From the NCBI RefSeq assembly GCF_030651625.1, contig NZ_JAUSCF010000022.1:1-64000 (forward strand): a stretch of DNA of 64,000 nucleotides, read 5' to 3'. The DNA comes from Hydrogenophaga sp. (lineage in GTDB: Bacteria; Pseudomonadota; Gammaproteobacteria; Burkholderiales; Burkholderiaceae_C). Below are positions 1 to 7,659 of the stretch, piece by piece. The position numbers and the translations under genes were made by a program. Numbering within the stretch: the stretch's first letter is position 1; every line of letters begins with the position of its first letter. The notes under the pieces were generated by a model, which worked only from the letters and a program-made list of their open reading frames with translations, had not been told where the DNA came from and did no database searches.

Positions 1-137
1 GCAACGCATGGAGAAAAGTCCCACTTCGCCCCCGTTTTTCCGGCTGTGGCTACGGCCACAGTCCTCAAAATCGGCGCCGAATTGGGCTCTTTTCCCACGC
101 GTTTCGCTTCGATGCCTTCTGCCGCGCAGGCTCCTAG
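1..137. repeat. Dispersed inverted-end repeat, copy 1 (left end cut by window)
   Basis: This stretch matches 3090-3226 with only four mismatches over 137 bases (window positions 21, 24, 29 and 86). Its right end, 117-137, is the 21-base terminal repeat TTCTGCCGCGCAGGCTCCTAG, which occurs inverted at the left end of copy 2. An internal hairpin (CTGTGGC, 4-base loop, GCCACAG) lies near 43-60. The TAG stop codon of the PaiB-like gene on the minus strand falls inside the terminal repeat. It is a non-coding, MITE- or REP-like element; no transposase is present. Confidence 0.85.
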
Positions 138-748
138 CCCAGCCCAAGCCTGCCCATCCAGTTCGCCAGCGCCCGCTCGTTTTCATTTCCGCATTCGTAC
201 GCCTGCAACATGGCCAAGTGGGACTCGGGCCGATGCTGGTTGAGCTTGACCTTGCATTGCAGGTCAGTCACGCGCAATTCGAACGCGGTGATACCTTGCA
301 TCATTCTGTGCTGGTAGTCCTCATCCAGCGAACGCCATTGGTCGGCATAGGCGGGATCATGGTCGTGGATGAGGTGCTTGAGCAGCCGGTCCTTGTCGGC
401 AAATGCCTCGATCACTCTCGCCTCCACCACGACGTGCACCGCGAGGTAATTCCAGGTAGGTACGCGGGCCAGGTCGGGATAGACCCGCGGTGACATGTAC
501 GCATGGGGGCCGAGAAAGCTGACCTTCGCCTTGGGCCGTTCGCGAAGGTAGCGACCATGGGGGTTCGGACGGGCCACGTGACCCAGCAGCAGCAAGCATT
601 CTCCCTCTTCTTCCAGGTGCAGAGGCAGTTGCGTGACAAAGGGCAGACCGTCGTCGTCCACGGAGATCAGGCTGGCAAACGGATGCGAACGGATCACTTC
701 CCTGGCGATGGCTGCGTCTCTGGGCGCAAATTGGGGTGGCAGGTACAT
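134..748 (-). CDS. FMN-binding negative transcriptional regulator, PaiB family
   Basis: The 204-residue product starts MYLPPQFAPRDA and carries the PaiB/FMN-binding split-barrel pattern, including VTQLPLHLE, LLGHVARPNPH and the motif VPTWNYLAVHVVVEAR around residues 95-115. PaiB proteins bind FMN or a related flavin and act as repressors or flavoproteins in the cytoplasm. The reading frame is open for 41 codons further upstream, but that part is low complexity and unlike the family, so the ATG at 748 is chosen. The gene is monocistronic and ends inside repeat copy 1. The family assignment is firm; the physiological role is unknown. Confidence 0.85.
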   Translation of the reverse strand: MYLPPQFAPRDAAIAREVIRSHPFASLISVDDDGLPFVTQLPLHLEEEGECLLLLGHVARPNPHGRYLRERPKAKVSFLGPHAYMSPRVYPDLARVPTWNYLAVHVVVEARVIEAFADKDRLLKHLIHDHDPAYADQWRSLDEDYQHRMMQGITAFELRVTDLQCKVKLNQHRPESHLAMLQAYECGNENERALANWMGRLGLG

Positions 749-956
749 GGCTCCATCATGCCCCGAAGTGTGCTTTGGCCAAAACCTGTATGGACGCGGG
801 CGAGGCTGGCCGCCTACTTGGCCCGCCGATCTTTGCCAACGGCCGAGAGCACCACCAGCAGGTATCCTCATCTAAAGACCGAATCCCGGGATCACAAATC
901 GCATCGCTTGCTGCTGCCAATGCGATGATGTGCAGACACCACAAAAGCCTGACCCC

Positions 957-1910
957 ATGTCATTCATCCACCATCCGGCGTTCCAGAGTGTGGCGCTGCC
1001 CCTTCTGCTCACCCTGGTGCTCACCGGGTTGCTCGGCGGACTCCAGGCGCCTGCGAGGAACCGGTGGTGGGCAATGGGGGCGGCGATCGCACTGCTCCTG
1101 AGTTATGTGTTGCTGCCAGGGTATGACTGGCCGGCCACGGCTCGGGCACACAAGCTGCCGTGGATCGTGCTCGGCGGCACGTCCCTGGCGGCGGCCTGGC
1201 TGCTGTTCGGAACCTCGCGGCCGAACCGTTGGACACCCTGGGCCATGAGTTCGGCCCTCTGGGCGACGGCATGCGTGTGGTTGATGGGAAACGCGGCGCA
1301 ATGGATTCATTCAACGCTGGGCACGTTGGCGGGGGCTGCCGTGCTGGCGTTGCTGTTGATCACGAAACCGGGAGCCTCCCTGAATCCGCATGGCCACGCG
1401 GGCGCCAGCAGCCTGACAACTGCTTCTATTCATGGCATTGCAACCGCAGGCGCACTTACAGTGGCTGCGCTGGGCTTGGCAGCGGTCGCAGCTGGGAGTG
1501 GTTCGCTCTTGCAGGCGCAGCTGGCCATGATGCTTGCCGTGGTCACGGCCGTCCCGGGCTTGTGGGCATGGCTGAGGTCCGCCTCGGGGTTAACGATAGC
1601 CCCTGCTGCGCTGCTTCCACTGGGTCTGTCATGGCTGGCCATCGCCTATGCAATGGCGGTACCTGGTCCCTCGGAGTCAGGGCGCGTGGCCATCATGGCG
1701 CTGGCCTTTGCAGCGCCTGCGCTGGTGAACCGCTCATCTCTGGCGGCACGTCGTCCGCGATGGGCACCCTTGGTTGCGGCCCTGCTCGCTGCGGTGCCCG
1801 TGCTGGTGTCTCTGGCTTGGCTGTTGCTGGGCGATGCTGCGGCTTCTGGCGGTGCCGGTTTCTCCAGCGATGCCGAAGGCGACCTTTACTACCAGCCGAC
1901 CTGGCAATGA
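957..1910 (+). CDS. Polytopic membrane protein of unknown function
   Basis: This 317-residue protein contains about ten hydrophobic segments, for example near residues 10-30, 36-52, 65-82, 95-110, 115-130, 150-175, 180-205, 215-235, 240-255 and 275-300. Loops are short and rich in Ala, Leu and Trp, so it is an inner-membrane protein. I do not recognise a family and see no catalytic motif. A GTG at 930 would add nine residues, but the ATG at 957 starts a normal amphipathic N terminus (MSFIHHPAFQ). It lies 180 bases upstream of the RibD-like gene on the same strand, so co-transcription is possible but unproven. Confidence 0.7.
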   Translation: MSFIHHPAFQSVALPLLLTLVLTGLLGGLQAPARNRWWAMGAAIALLLSYVLLPGYDWPATARAHKLPWIVLGGTSLAAAWLLFGTSRPNRWTPWAMSSALWATACVWLMGNAAQWIHSTLGTLAGAAVLALLLITKPGASLNPHGHAGASSLTTASIHGIATAGALTVAALGLAAVAAGSGSLLQAQLAMMLAVVTAVPGLWAWLRSASGLTIAPAALLPLGLSWLAIAYAMAVPGPSESGRVAIMALAFAAPALVNRSSLAARRPRWAPLVAALLAAVPVLVSLAWLLLGDAAASGGAGFSSDAEGDLYYQPTWQ

Positions 1911-2089
1911 AATGGCCAACACGGCGAGAGCTCGCCTTGGGTGGCGCTCACTGGACCACCCTCCGTGCTACGCACTGCAGGGCTGAGCGCCTTCGGAGCG
2001 GCCGCGCGGCGCTCATGCTCCCTGCCCCATTCCCTCAAAGGCCCTTGAACAGTTTGGGTCTCTGAGTTTTTTCGGGTCGGGATGCGAAG

Positions 2090-3061
2090 ATGCCAGCCAT
2101 GCTCAAACCCCTGCAAGTCAAATCCCCGACGGAACCTGCTGCCCTTGCCCCGGGCGATCTTCCGGCGGACTGGCCCGATCTGTGGGCACAGATTCTGAAA
2201 GTGCGCCAGGACGATGCATCGGCACCGCAGCGTCAAAAGCGCCTGGCACACAGTCGCCAGCAGGGGTGGACATTGAACGGGCCATGCAGTGAACGCAGCG
2301 CCAATTTGTTCGCGCTTTACAAGCCCCTGCTGGATGCGCGTCAGTCCCACAAGGACCTGCCCGATTCCCCACCTTGGCTGGTGGCGCAACTCGGTCAAAG
2401 CCTGGATGGATTTGTCGCCACCGAAACGGGTGACTCCTACTACGTGACCGGGCCGCACAGCCTGGTGCACCTTCACCGCCTTCGAGCGCTCTGCGATGCG
2501 GTGCTGGTTGGTGCTGGTACGGTGGCTATCGACAACCCGCAACTCACCACCCGTCGGGTTCCTGGCCCAAACCCGGTGCGCGTGGTGCTTGACCCCGACG
2601 CGAGGTTGGACGGCAGCTCAAGCCTGTTTTCAGATCGACAATCCTCCACGCTCTGGCTCTGCGATGCCCGCTACGCTGCGATCGCCAGCGAACGGCTGGC
2701 GTCTACCGGGTGTATGGGGTCCACCTCAGAGCAGGCCGGAACCGACGTGGTGGCGGTAGAAGGCTTGCTGCAGAACGACGGACCGCCGTGTCAGTACCTG
2801 CCCAACCGCGTGACCGCTGCACTGGCAAAACGCGGATTGCGTCTGGTATTTGTGGAGGGTGGCGGGGTCACGGTCTCACGGTTTTTTCGTTCAAATGCCC
2901 TGAACCGGTTGCATCTGGTGGTGGCGCCCGTTTTGATCGGCCAGGGCCGGCGTGGCTTGCAGGCTACAGCACACGAGGTGATGGCGGATTGCCCCCGGCC
3001 GCCAGCCCGCATGCTGATCCTGGGAGATGATCTGCTCTGGGACCTCGACCTCCGTGCCTAG
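2090..3061 (+). CDS. RibD C-terminal-domain reductase (DHFR fold), no deaminase domain
   Basis: The 323-residue product contains a RibD C-terminal/DHFR-like reductase domain from about residue 100 onward: VAQLGQSLDGFVA, DAVLVGAGTVAIDNPQLTTR, PVRVVLDPDARL and the late glycine-rich FVEGGGVTVSRFF. In riboflavin synthesis this domain reduces the ribosyl side chain of an aminopyrimidine with NADPH. The cytidine-deaminase-like half of bifunctional RibD is absent and is replaced by about 95 residues of unknown type. A second ATG lies at 2099. The TAG stop codon is formed at the boundary of repeat copy 2. Together with the convergent glycosyltransferase/PTPS-like genes it suggests a pteridine- or pyrimidine-related pathway rather than housekeeping riboflavin synthesis; that is inference. 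Confidence 0.85.
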   Translation: MPAMLKPLQVKSPTEPAALAPGDLPADWPDLWAQILKVRQDDASAPQRQKRLAHSRQQGWTLNGPCSERSANLFALYKPLLDARQSHKDLPDSPPWLVAQLGQSLDGFVATETGDSYYVTGPHSLVHLHRLRALCDAVLVGAGTVAIDNPQLTTRRVPGPNPVRVVLDPDARLDGSSSLFSDRQSSTLWLCDARYAAIASERLASTGCMGSTSEQAGTDVVAVEGLLQNDGPPCQYLPNRVTAALAKRGLRLVFVEGGGVTVSRFFRSNALNRLHLVVAPVLIGQGRRGLQATAHEVMADCPRPPARMLILGDDLLWDLDLRA

Positions 3062-3226
3062 GAGCCTGCGCGGCAGAACGACATCGGCTGCAACGCATGG
3101 AGAAAAGTCTCATTTCGACCCCGTTTTTCCGGCTGTGGCTACGGCCACAGTCCTCAAAATCGGCGCCGAATTGGACTCTTTTCCCACGCGTTTCGCTTCG
3201 ATGCCTTCTGCCGCGCAGGCTCCTAG
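3058..3226. repeat. Dispersed inverted-end repeat, copy 2 (complete)
   Basis: This 169-base element is bounded by perfect 21-base inverted repeats: CTAGGAGCCTGCGCGGCAGAA at 3058-3078 and its reverse complement at 3206-3226. The inner part, 3090-3226, matches 1-137 almost exactly. It fills the space between the convergent RibD-like and methyltransferase genes and supplies the TAG stop of the former. No transposase gene is present, so it is MITE-like. An internal 7-bp hairpin could also act in RNA between convergent genes. Confidence 0.88.
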
Positions 3227-3239
3227 AGCCCTTTGCGCC

Positions 3240-4163
3240 TTAGCCTTTGCGCTCAGGCGGTAGTGCCAACACATCAATGTGTCCTACCGTCAGACGCGAC
3301 TTCGAGGCAGATGTCTTGCGCCGGGTTCGCCACGCCCGGACACGTGGGGCCTCCGCAGGCATCTGCTCCTGTGCGGCTCGCGCCAAGCCATCCACCATGG
3401 CGTCGATCATCGTCTGCCCCTGCGGATGGTCATGCGCATCCACCTGCCAGTCGCTGTGCGCCTGAAAGACGCGATATCCCGCTTCTCGCAGCAACCGCAC
3501 CAATAACGGTACCGCCCCGGCGCCCAGCGCCGCACCGAAGCCCTTGTCGCGTTGCTGATGTTCCGCAAATGCATTTGAGACCCATGGATCATCGCGATCT
3601 GCTGGATGCCAATGGTGACGTCCGTCGACGCTGATCGTCAGCAGCAAGCTGGATTGTGCCGCGCTGCAGTTGGTCACCAGCCGCTTCAGCCATGCCGGCC
3701 CCACCAGATCGATCAGGGCGGAACCCGTGACCAGATCGGCATGTTGCCAGGGCAAGGCCTCCAGATGCTCGGCAAGATCCAGCTGACGACGCACGATCTG
3801 AACGGGCGTCGAGTGCAAGGGCCAAAGGGCCACCTCGCCAAGGTCGGCCGTGGCATTCACAAGAGACGTGGCGGTGGCTTCGAACACCGCAGGCCAGGCG
3901 TGCAGCAAGGCTGGGTCGTGGTCCACCGCCAACCATTGCTGCGCGCAAACCAGCCGTGGCGCCAGCCAGCGCAGGTTTGAACCCGTACCGCAACCCAGGT
4001 CGATCACCCGCCAGGGTCGGCTGGTTGGCCCTCGCCAGCGTTGCAAGCGGTCCACCAGCTGCATCTGCCGGGCTGCGACAGCGCGGGCATCAGAGTCGAA
4101 GGTCTCGCGCAGACCCAGCCAGTCGGCACTGAAACCATCCACTGTGGAAGGCGGTTGCTTCAT
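3240..4163 (-). CDS. Class I SAM-dependent methyltransferase
   Basis: The 307-residue protein has the SAM-binding motif I VIDLGCGTGSNLRWL near residues 48-62, followed by an acidic motif II-like AVDHDPALL and a motif IV-like DLVTGSALIDLV. The fold is therefore a Rossmann-type methyltransferase; the substrate is unknown. The ATG at 4163 overlaps the stop of the upstream glycosyltransferase by four bases (ATGA), which indicates translational coupling. It is the last gene of the minus-strand arm MDR dehydrogenase, PTPS-like, glycosyltransferase, methyltransferase. The open frame upstream of 4163 is within the glycosyltransferase gene and is rejected as N-terminal sequence. Confidence 0.88.
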   Translation of the reverse strand: MKQPPSTVDGFSADWLGLRETFDSDARAVAARQMQLVDRLQRWRGPTSRPWRVIDLGCGTGSNLRWLAPRLVCAQQWLAVDHDPALLHAWPAVFEATATSLVNATADLGEVALWPLHSTPVQIVRRQLDLAEHLEALPWQHADLVTGSALIDLVGPAWLKRLVTNCSAAQSSLLLTISVDGRHHWHPADRDDPWVSNAFAEHQQRDKGFGAALGAGAVPLLVRLLREAGYRVFQAHSDWQVDAHDHPQGQTMIDAMVDGLARAAQEQMPAEAPRVRAWRTRRKTSASKSRLTVGHIDVLALPPERKG

Positions 4164-5221
4164 GCCACACCCTCCAGCACGTCCGCCAGGATGCTGGCCT
4201 GATGGTTCCAACCGGGCAACTTTTGTGCTGCGGCCTGCGCGCCGGCGCTCAACTGGGCACACAGGTCAGGTTCGGTCATCAACCGACCCAAGGCATCCCT
4301 CAGGGCGGCGGCGTTGCCCGCTGGAACCTGCAGTCCGGCCCCGGGCGGAAGCGTGTGGGCCAGTGCACCAGCGGTCGTGGTCACCACCGGAAGACCGTGC
4401 GCGACGGCTTCGTTCACCACCATGCCAAAGCCTTCGTGGAGGGACGGCAGCACGAACAGATCGGCTTGTGCGTAGTGCGCTTGCAGTGCTTCATCATCGA
4501 CCGCGCCATGCCAACACACCCGCCCCGCCAGTACACCCTCCTCGCTCATGGCCTGCAATCGGCTGGCAAGTGCCGGGTCGCGATCCAGGCTTCCCACGTT
4601 GTGCAGCTCCCACGGCAGATGCCCCAGCCCGTCAAGCGCCTGCAACAACACAGCATGGCCTTTGCGGGGGGTCACCGTGGCCACGCACAGCAGTCGCACA
4701 GCCGTTGAGTCCCGCACCGAGCGCCCTGCCCGCAATGCCTGGGGATCTGTGCCGGGCTCCACAACAGCGATGTGCGCTTTCGGCACACCCATGGCCACCA
4801 CGTCCAGCACCGTGCTGTGGCTGGTCACTACCACCTGGGCTGCCGATTGCAATGCGCTCGACTCGCCAACCAGCAACTGCTCGCGGGTAGTCTCGTCCAG
4901 ACCGGTTTCCAAATGCAGCGGGTGGTGCACCAGTGCCACCCAGCGAAGGCGCGGGGTGTGCTTCTTCACCACGGCCGCCATGGCACCAAAGGCGAGCCCG
5001 TCGGCAACCACCAGCGCACCATCGGGCAACGATGCCACGATGGCCGCCGTCGCACTCAAAACTCCGGTGTCCGGATACGGCCAGGCTCCCGGAAGGTGAT
5101 AAACGTCGACCACCCACCCTCCATCCTCCAGCGACTGCACCATACGCCGGTCGTAGGTGTAGCCGCCAGTGGGTGTGTTCCAGTCACCTGGAACCAGAAA
5201 AGAAATCCTGCGCTTGCTCAA
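4160..5221 (-). CDS. Glycosyltransferase family 4 (GT-B fold)
   Basis: The product has the N-terminal GT4 pattern ISFLVPGDWNTPTGGYTYDR, a central RLLCVATVTPRKGHAVLL strand and the C-terminal donor-site motif EGFGMVVNEAVAHGLPVV, with the E-x7-E pair typical of retaining GT-B enzymes. It transfers a sugar from a nucleotide-sugar to an unknown acceptor in the cytoplasm. Homology begins at the TTG at 5221 (353 residues). An ATG at 5281 would add 20 residues that overlap the PTPS-like coding end by 47 bases and look unrelated, so the TTG is preferred, although neither has a clear Shine-Dalgarno sequence. The gene is coupled to the methyltransferase by an ATGA overlap. Confidence 0.87.
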   Translation of the reverse strand: MSKRRISFLVPGDWNTPTGGYTYDRRMVQSLEDGGWVVDVYHLPGAWPYPDTGVLSATAAIVASLPDGALVVADGLAFGAMAAVVKKHTPRLRWVALVHHPLHLETGLDETTREQLLVGESSALQSAAQVVVTSHSTVLDVVAMGVPKAHIAVVEPGTDPQALRAGRSVRDSTAVRLLCVATVTPRKGHAVLLQALDGLGHLPWELHNVGSLDRDPALASRLQAMSEEGVLAGRVCWHGAVDDEALQAHYAQADLFVLPSLHEGFGMVVNEAVAHGLPVVTTTAGALAHTLPPGAGLQVPAGNAAALRDALGRLMTEPDLCAQLSAGAQAAAQKLPGWNHQASILADVLEGVA

Positions 5222-5234
5222 GGGATTGCCGTTG

Positions 5235-5663
5235 TCAAGTTTGCGCCGGCAGGTCGCCCTCAAATGAGGCCCACGCCACATGGGACTCGTTCAGCGCCAC
5301 CCGCATCTGTTTGAGCCCTGCCCCGTGACTTCCGGGAAGGGCCTGCGAGCCCAGGTCGCCCGCAGCGATGCGTGCCGCCATGCGGTCGAAGATCACGCGG
5401 GCCAGAAATTCGGTGGTGGTGTTCTTGCCAGCGAACTCGGGCATCTCGTCGAGGTTGCGGAAATTGAGTTCTGCGAGCACTTCGCGCAGAACTTGCGTGG
5501 CCAGGCCGATGTCAACCACGATGCCATCCGAGTCGAGCGCGGTGCGGCGCAGCTCCAGGTCCACCACATAGGTGGCACCATGCATGCGCTGTGCGGGGCC
5601 GAACACCTCCCCCTGGAAGCTGTGGGCAATCATGAAATGGTCCCTGACATTGACGGCGTACAT
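5235..5663 (-). CDS. 6-pyruvoyl-tetrahydropterin synthase/QueD-like protein with altered active site
   Basis: The 142-residue product has the PTPS/QueD T-fold pattern: DHFMIAHSF (H14), MHGATY (H28), [32 protein letters not shown] and the late pterin-site segment RVALNES (E126). Compared with QueD and PTPS, the catalytic Cys four residues before the HGH motif is Ala24, the second His of HGH is Ala30, and the Asp-His pair is Asn67-Phe68. Two zinc-type histidines and the purine-binding Glu remain. It is therefore a paralogue that may bind a pterin or purine but should not run classical PTPS chemistry. An AAGGA lies upstream; an ATG at 5669 is an equally possible start. Confidence 0.85.
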   Translation of the reverse strand: MYAVNVRDHFMIAHSFQGEVFGPAQRMHGATYVVDLELRRTALDSDGIVVDIGLATQVLREVLAELNFRNLDEMPEFAGKNTTTEFLARVIFDRMAARIAAGDLGSQALPGSHGAGLKQMRVALNESHVAWASFEGDLPAQT

Positions 5664-5727
5664 GGGCATTGGGTCCTTGGTGGTTTGGAGAATGAAAACG
5701 GTCTGAAGCGGTTGACCACCTTCGGGA

Positions 5728-6732
5728 TCAGGTGCCGAACATTTCGGGGTAGTCAATCCGGTGACACAACACGTCTGCCGCGTCGGGCCCTGCCAGGCGC
5801 TGAAGTACCTGCGGCAGTTCGTCAAACGGGGCGGTATGGGAGATCAAGGCATCGAGCCGAGGGTCCGCGAGCATCTTCAGCGCCAGCTCAAGGCGCTGCC
5901 GGTGGCTCCAGCGCTCCCGCATGGGCGTGGCAACTGAACCGACCTGCGAGCTCTTGAGAACCAGTCGGCGTGAATGAAACGCTTCGCCCAGAGGCACGGA
6001 GACCGCTCGGCTGCCGTACCAGCTCAGCTCAAGCACGGTTGCCTCAAAGGCCGCCAGCCTCAGGGCGGTGGCCAGTCCCGCTGCGTTTCCGGTGGTGTGA
6101 ACCACCAGATCTGCCTCGGCCTGGGCACCATCTGGCAAGCTGAAGCTGGCTCCCAGCGACTCGGCGATGGAAGCGCGTGACGGCTGGGTGTCGATCACCT
6201 GAACGCGGCAACCCGGAACCTGGGAGGCCAGCCATGCGACCAGCAAGCCCAGAGTACCCCCGCCAACCACGGCAATGCGTTCGCCCATGCGGGGCGCGCA
6301 GTCCCACATCGCATTGATGGCCGTCTCCAGGTTGGCCGCCAGCAAGGCTCTGGAAGGTGGCACATCGGGCGGCAGTGGCAGCACCGCTGATGCAGGCACC
6401 TGAAAAACGGTCTGATGTGGGTAGAGACAGAAGACCAGCTGTCCGATGAGGTCCTTTGGGCCGGCTTCCACCCGGCCGACATTGACATAGCCGTACTTCA
6501 GCGGAAAAGAAAACTCGCCTTCCTGGAACGGAGCGCGCATGCGATGGATCTCCCCGACGGGCACCTCACCTCTGAAAACAAGGCTTTCCGTACCGCGGCT
6601 CACGCCGCTGTGCACGGTTCTCACCCGGACGTCACCCGGGATCAATGGCGGCAAGACAGATGAACGCAGCTCGGCTTTCAGCGGTGCGCTGATCCAGCAA
6701 GCGCGGCTGTGTACGAAAGCGCTTTCAGTCAT
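5728..6732 (-). CDS. MDR-superfamily dehydrogenase lacking zinc ligands (BchC-like group)
   Basis: The 334-residue product shows the medium-chain dehydrogenase plan: an N-terminal GroES-like part ([30 protein letters not shown]) and a Rossmann dinucleotide site, [15 protein letters not shown], followed by [10 protein letters not shown]. Positions that hold the catalytic zinc ligands in alcohol dehydrogenases are not Cys or His, and the structural four-Cys lobe is missing, so the usual name zinc alcohol dehydrogenase is not supported. The SGVSRGTE pattern resembles the BchC branch. The ATG at 6732 is the first gene of the minus arm, 64 bases upstream of the PTPS-like start, and diverges from the phosphatidyltransferase gene. 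Confidence 0.85.
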   Translation of the reverse strand: MTESAFVHSRACWISAPLKAELRSSVLPPLIPGDVRVRTVHSGVSRGTESLVFRGEVPVGEIHRMRAPFQEGEFSFPLKYGYVNVGRVEAGPKDLIGQLVFCLYPHQTVFQVPASAVLPLPPDVPPSRALLAANLETAINAMWDCAPRMGERIAVVGGGTLGLLVAWLASQVPGCRVQVIDTQPSRASIAESLGASFSLPDGAQAEADLVVHTTGNAAGLATALRLAAFEATVLELSWYGSRAVSVPLGEAFHSRRLVLKSSQVGSVATPMRERWSHRQRLELALKMLADPRLDALISHTAPFDELPQVLQRLAGPDAADVLCHRIDYPEMFGT

Positions 6733-6797
6733 GTGATCCGTTCGCGACCTGTCGCAGTGAAACCGAAACCCGTGCTCATGGGAATACCCGTCGAACA

Positions 6798-6825
6798 TTG
6801 CAGGCCCTGGCGAAAATCCGACAAT
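6798..6825 (+). promoter_or_regulatory. Possible sigma70-type promoter of the plus arm
   Basis: TTGCAG at 6798-6803 and GACAAT at 6820-6825 are spaced by 16 bases, in the 108-base gap between the divergent MDR dehydrogenase and CDP-alcohol phosphatidyltransferase genes. The implied leader before the ATG at 6841 would be very short. This is a by-eye match only. Confidence 0.35.
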
Positions 6826-6840
6826 GGTACGGTGCACACC

Positions 6841-7656
6841 ATGAAACCTGAGGGCGATCGCCCCCTTTCCCCTTCGATGGCAACAGACACTGGTCCTGCA
6901 GCCTTGAGGCGGGATGCCCTGCGCCACTTGACGGCTGCAGCAGGGGGAGTGATGGTTGTGTCCATGGTTCTGGTTGGGCAAAGCACGCTCAATCTCACTC
7001 ATACCGTCAAGGCCATGGTGTATCTGGGGCTCGGAGCGTGGTTGGTCTGGCGCGCGCTGGCAACCACGGCTGGCGAGGGCGTTTCGCACCCCCATGCCCG
7101 TTTCGGACCTGCCAACCGGGTGACGCTCATTCGTCTGGCGGTGGTGGTACTGATCGCGGCGATGATCGGTGAAAACATCCCTTCCGCGCCGTTGGTTTCA
7201 GCGCCAGGCGCGGCCTGGGCGATTGTGATCGTGGCCACGCTGGCGGCCTTGCTGGATGCCGTAGACGGACATCTCGCGCGCCGCAGCGGGCTGGCCAGCG
7301 CATTTGGCGCGCGGTTCGACATGGAAACAGACGCCTTTTTCGTGCTGGTTCTGTGCGCCCTTGTGGTGCAGTCTGACCAGGCTGGCCCCTGGATACTGGC
7401 GTCCGGGCTGATGCGCTATGCCTTCGTCGGCGCAGCACGCCTGTGGCCCTGGCTGGCCGGACCTTTGCTACCCAGCAAGCGCCGCCAGGCGGTGTGCGTG
7501 GTGCAGATCACCACGCTGATCGTTTGTCTGGGCCCGATCATTCCCCCCGCCATGGCGGCAAGCCTTGCAGCCTTGAGCCTCGCCATGCTGACCGTTTCGT
7601 TCGCGATCGATGTGCGCGCCCTGGCAAGTCATCGCTCCACCCATCAGGAGATCTGA
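6841..7656 (+). CDS. CDP-alcohol phosphatidyltransferase family protein
   Basis: The 271-residue membrane protein contains the complete family signature D-G-x2-A-R-x8-G-x3-D-x3-D in DGHLARRSGLASAFGARFD followed by METD, around residues 140-163. The family joins an alcohol to a CDP-activated lipid or polyol head group, using the aspartates to bind divalent metal. About six hydrophobic segments surround the motif. The start at 6841 follows a weak leader; ATGs at 6778 and 6877 are alternatives. It diverges from the MDR dehydrogenase and is followed after three bases by the yceI-like gene, so the two are probably co-transcribed. The head group transferred is unknown. Confidence 0.87.
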   Translation: MKPEGDRPLSPSMATDTGPAALRRDALRHLTAAAGGVMVVSMVLVGQSTLNLTHTVKAMVYLGLGAWLVWRALATTAGEGVSHPHARFGPANRVTLIRLAVVVLIAAMIGENIPSAPLVSAPGAAWAIVIVATLAALLDAVDGHLARRSGLASAFGARFDMETDAFFVLVLCALVVQSDQAGPWILASGLMRYAFVGAARLWPWLAGPLLPSKRRQAVCVVQITTLIVCLGPIIPPAMAASLAALSLAMLTVSFAIDVRALASHRSTHQEI

Positions 7657-7659
7657 GTC

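Noticed and set aside
46..243. Short frame reading through the repeat (and its partner at 3143-3263)
   Set aside because: It arises from the repeated element itself, has no independent support and continues into unrelated flanks in each copy.
1160..2065. 301-codon plus-strand frame overlapping the membrane protein
   Set aside because: It is out of frame with the hydrophobic membrane protein, which has normal transmembrane periodicity.
5728..6732. Naming the MDR gene a zinc alcohol dehydrogenase
   Set aside because: The zinc-ligand residues are absent, so only superfamily membership is supported.
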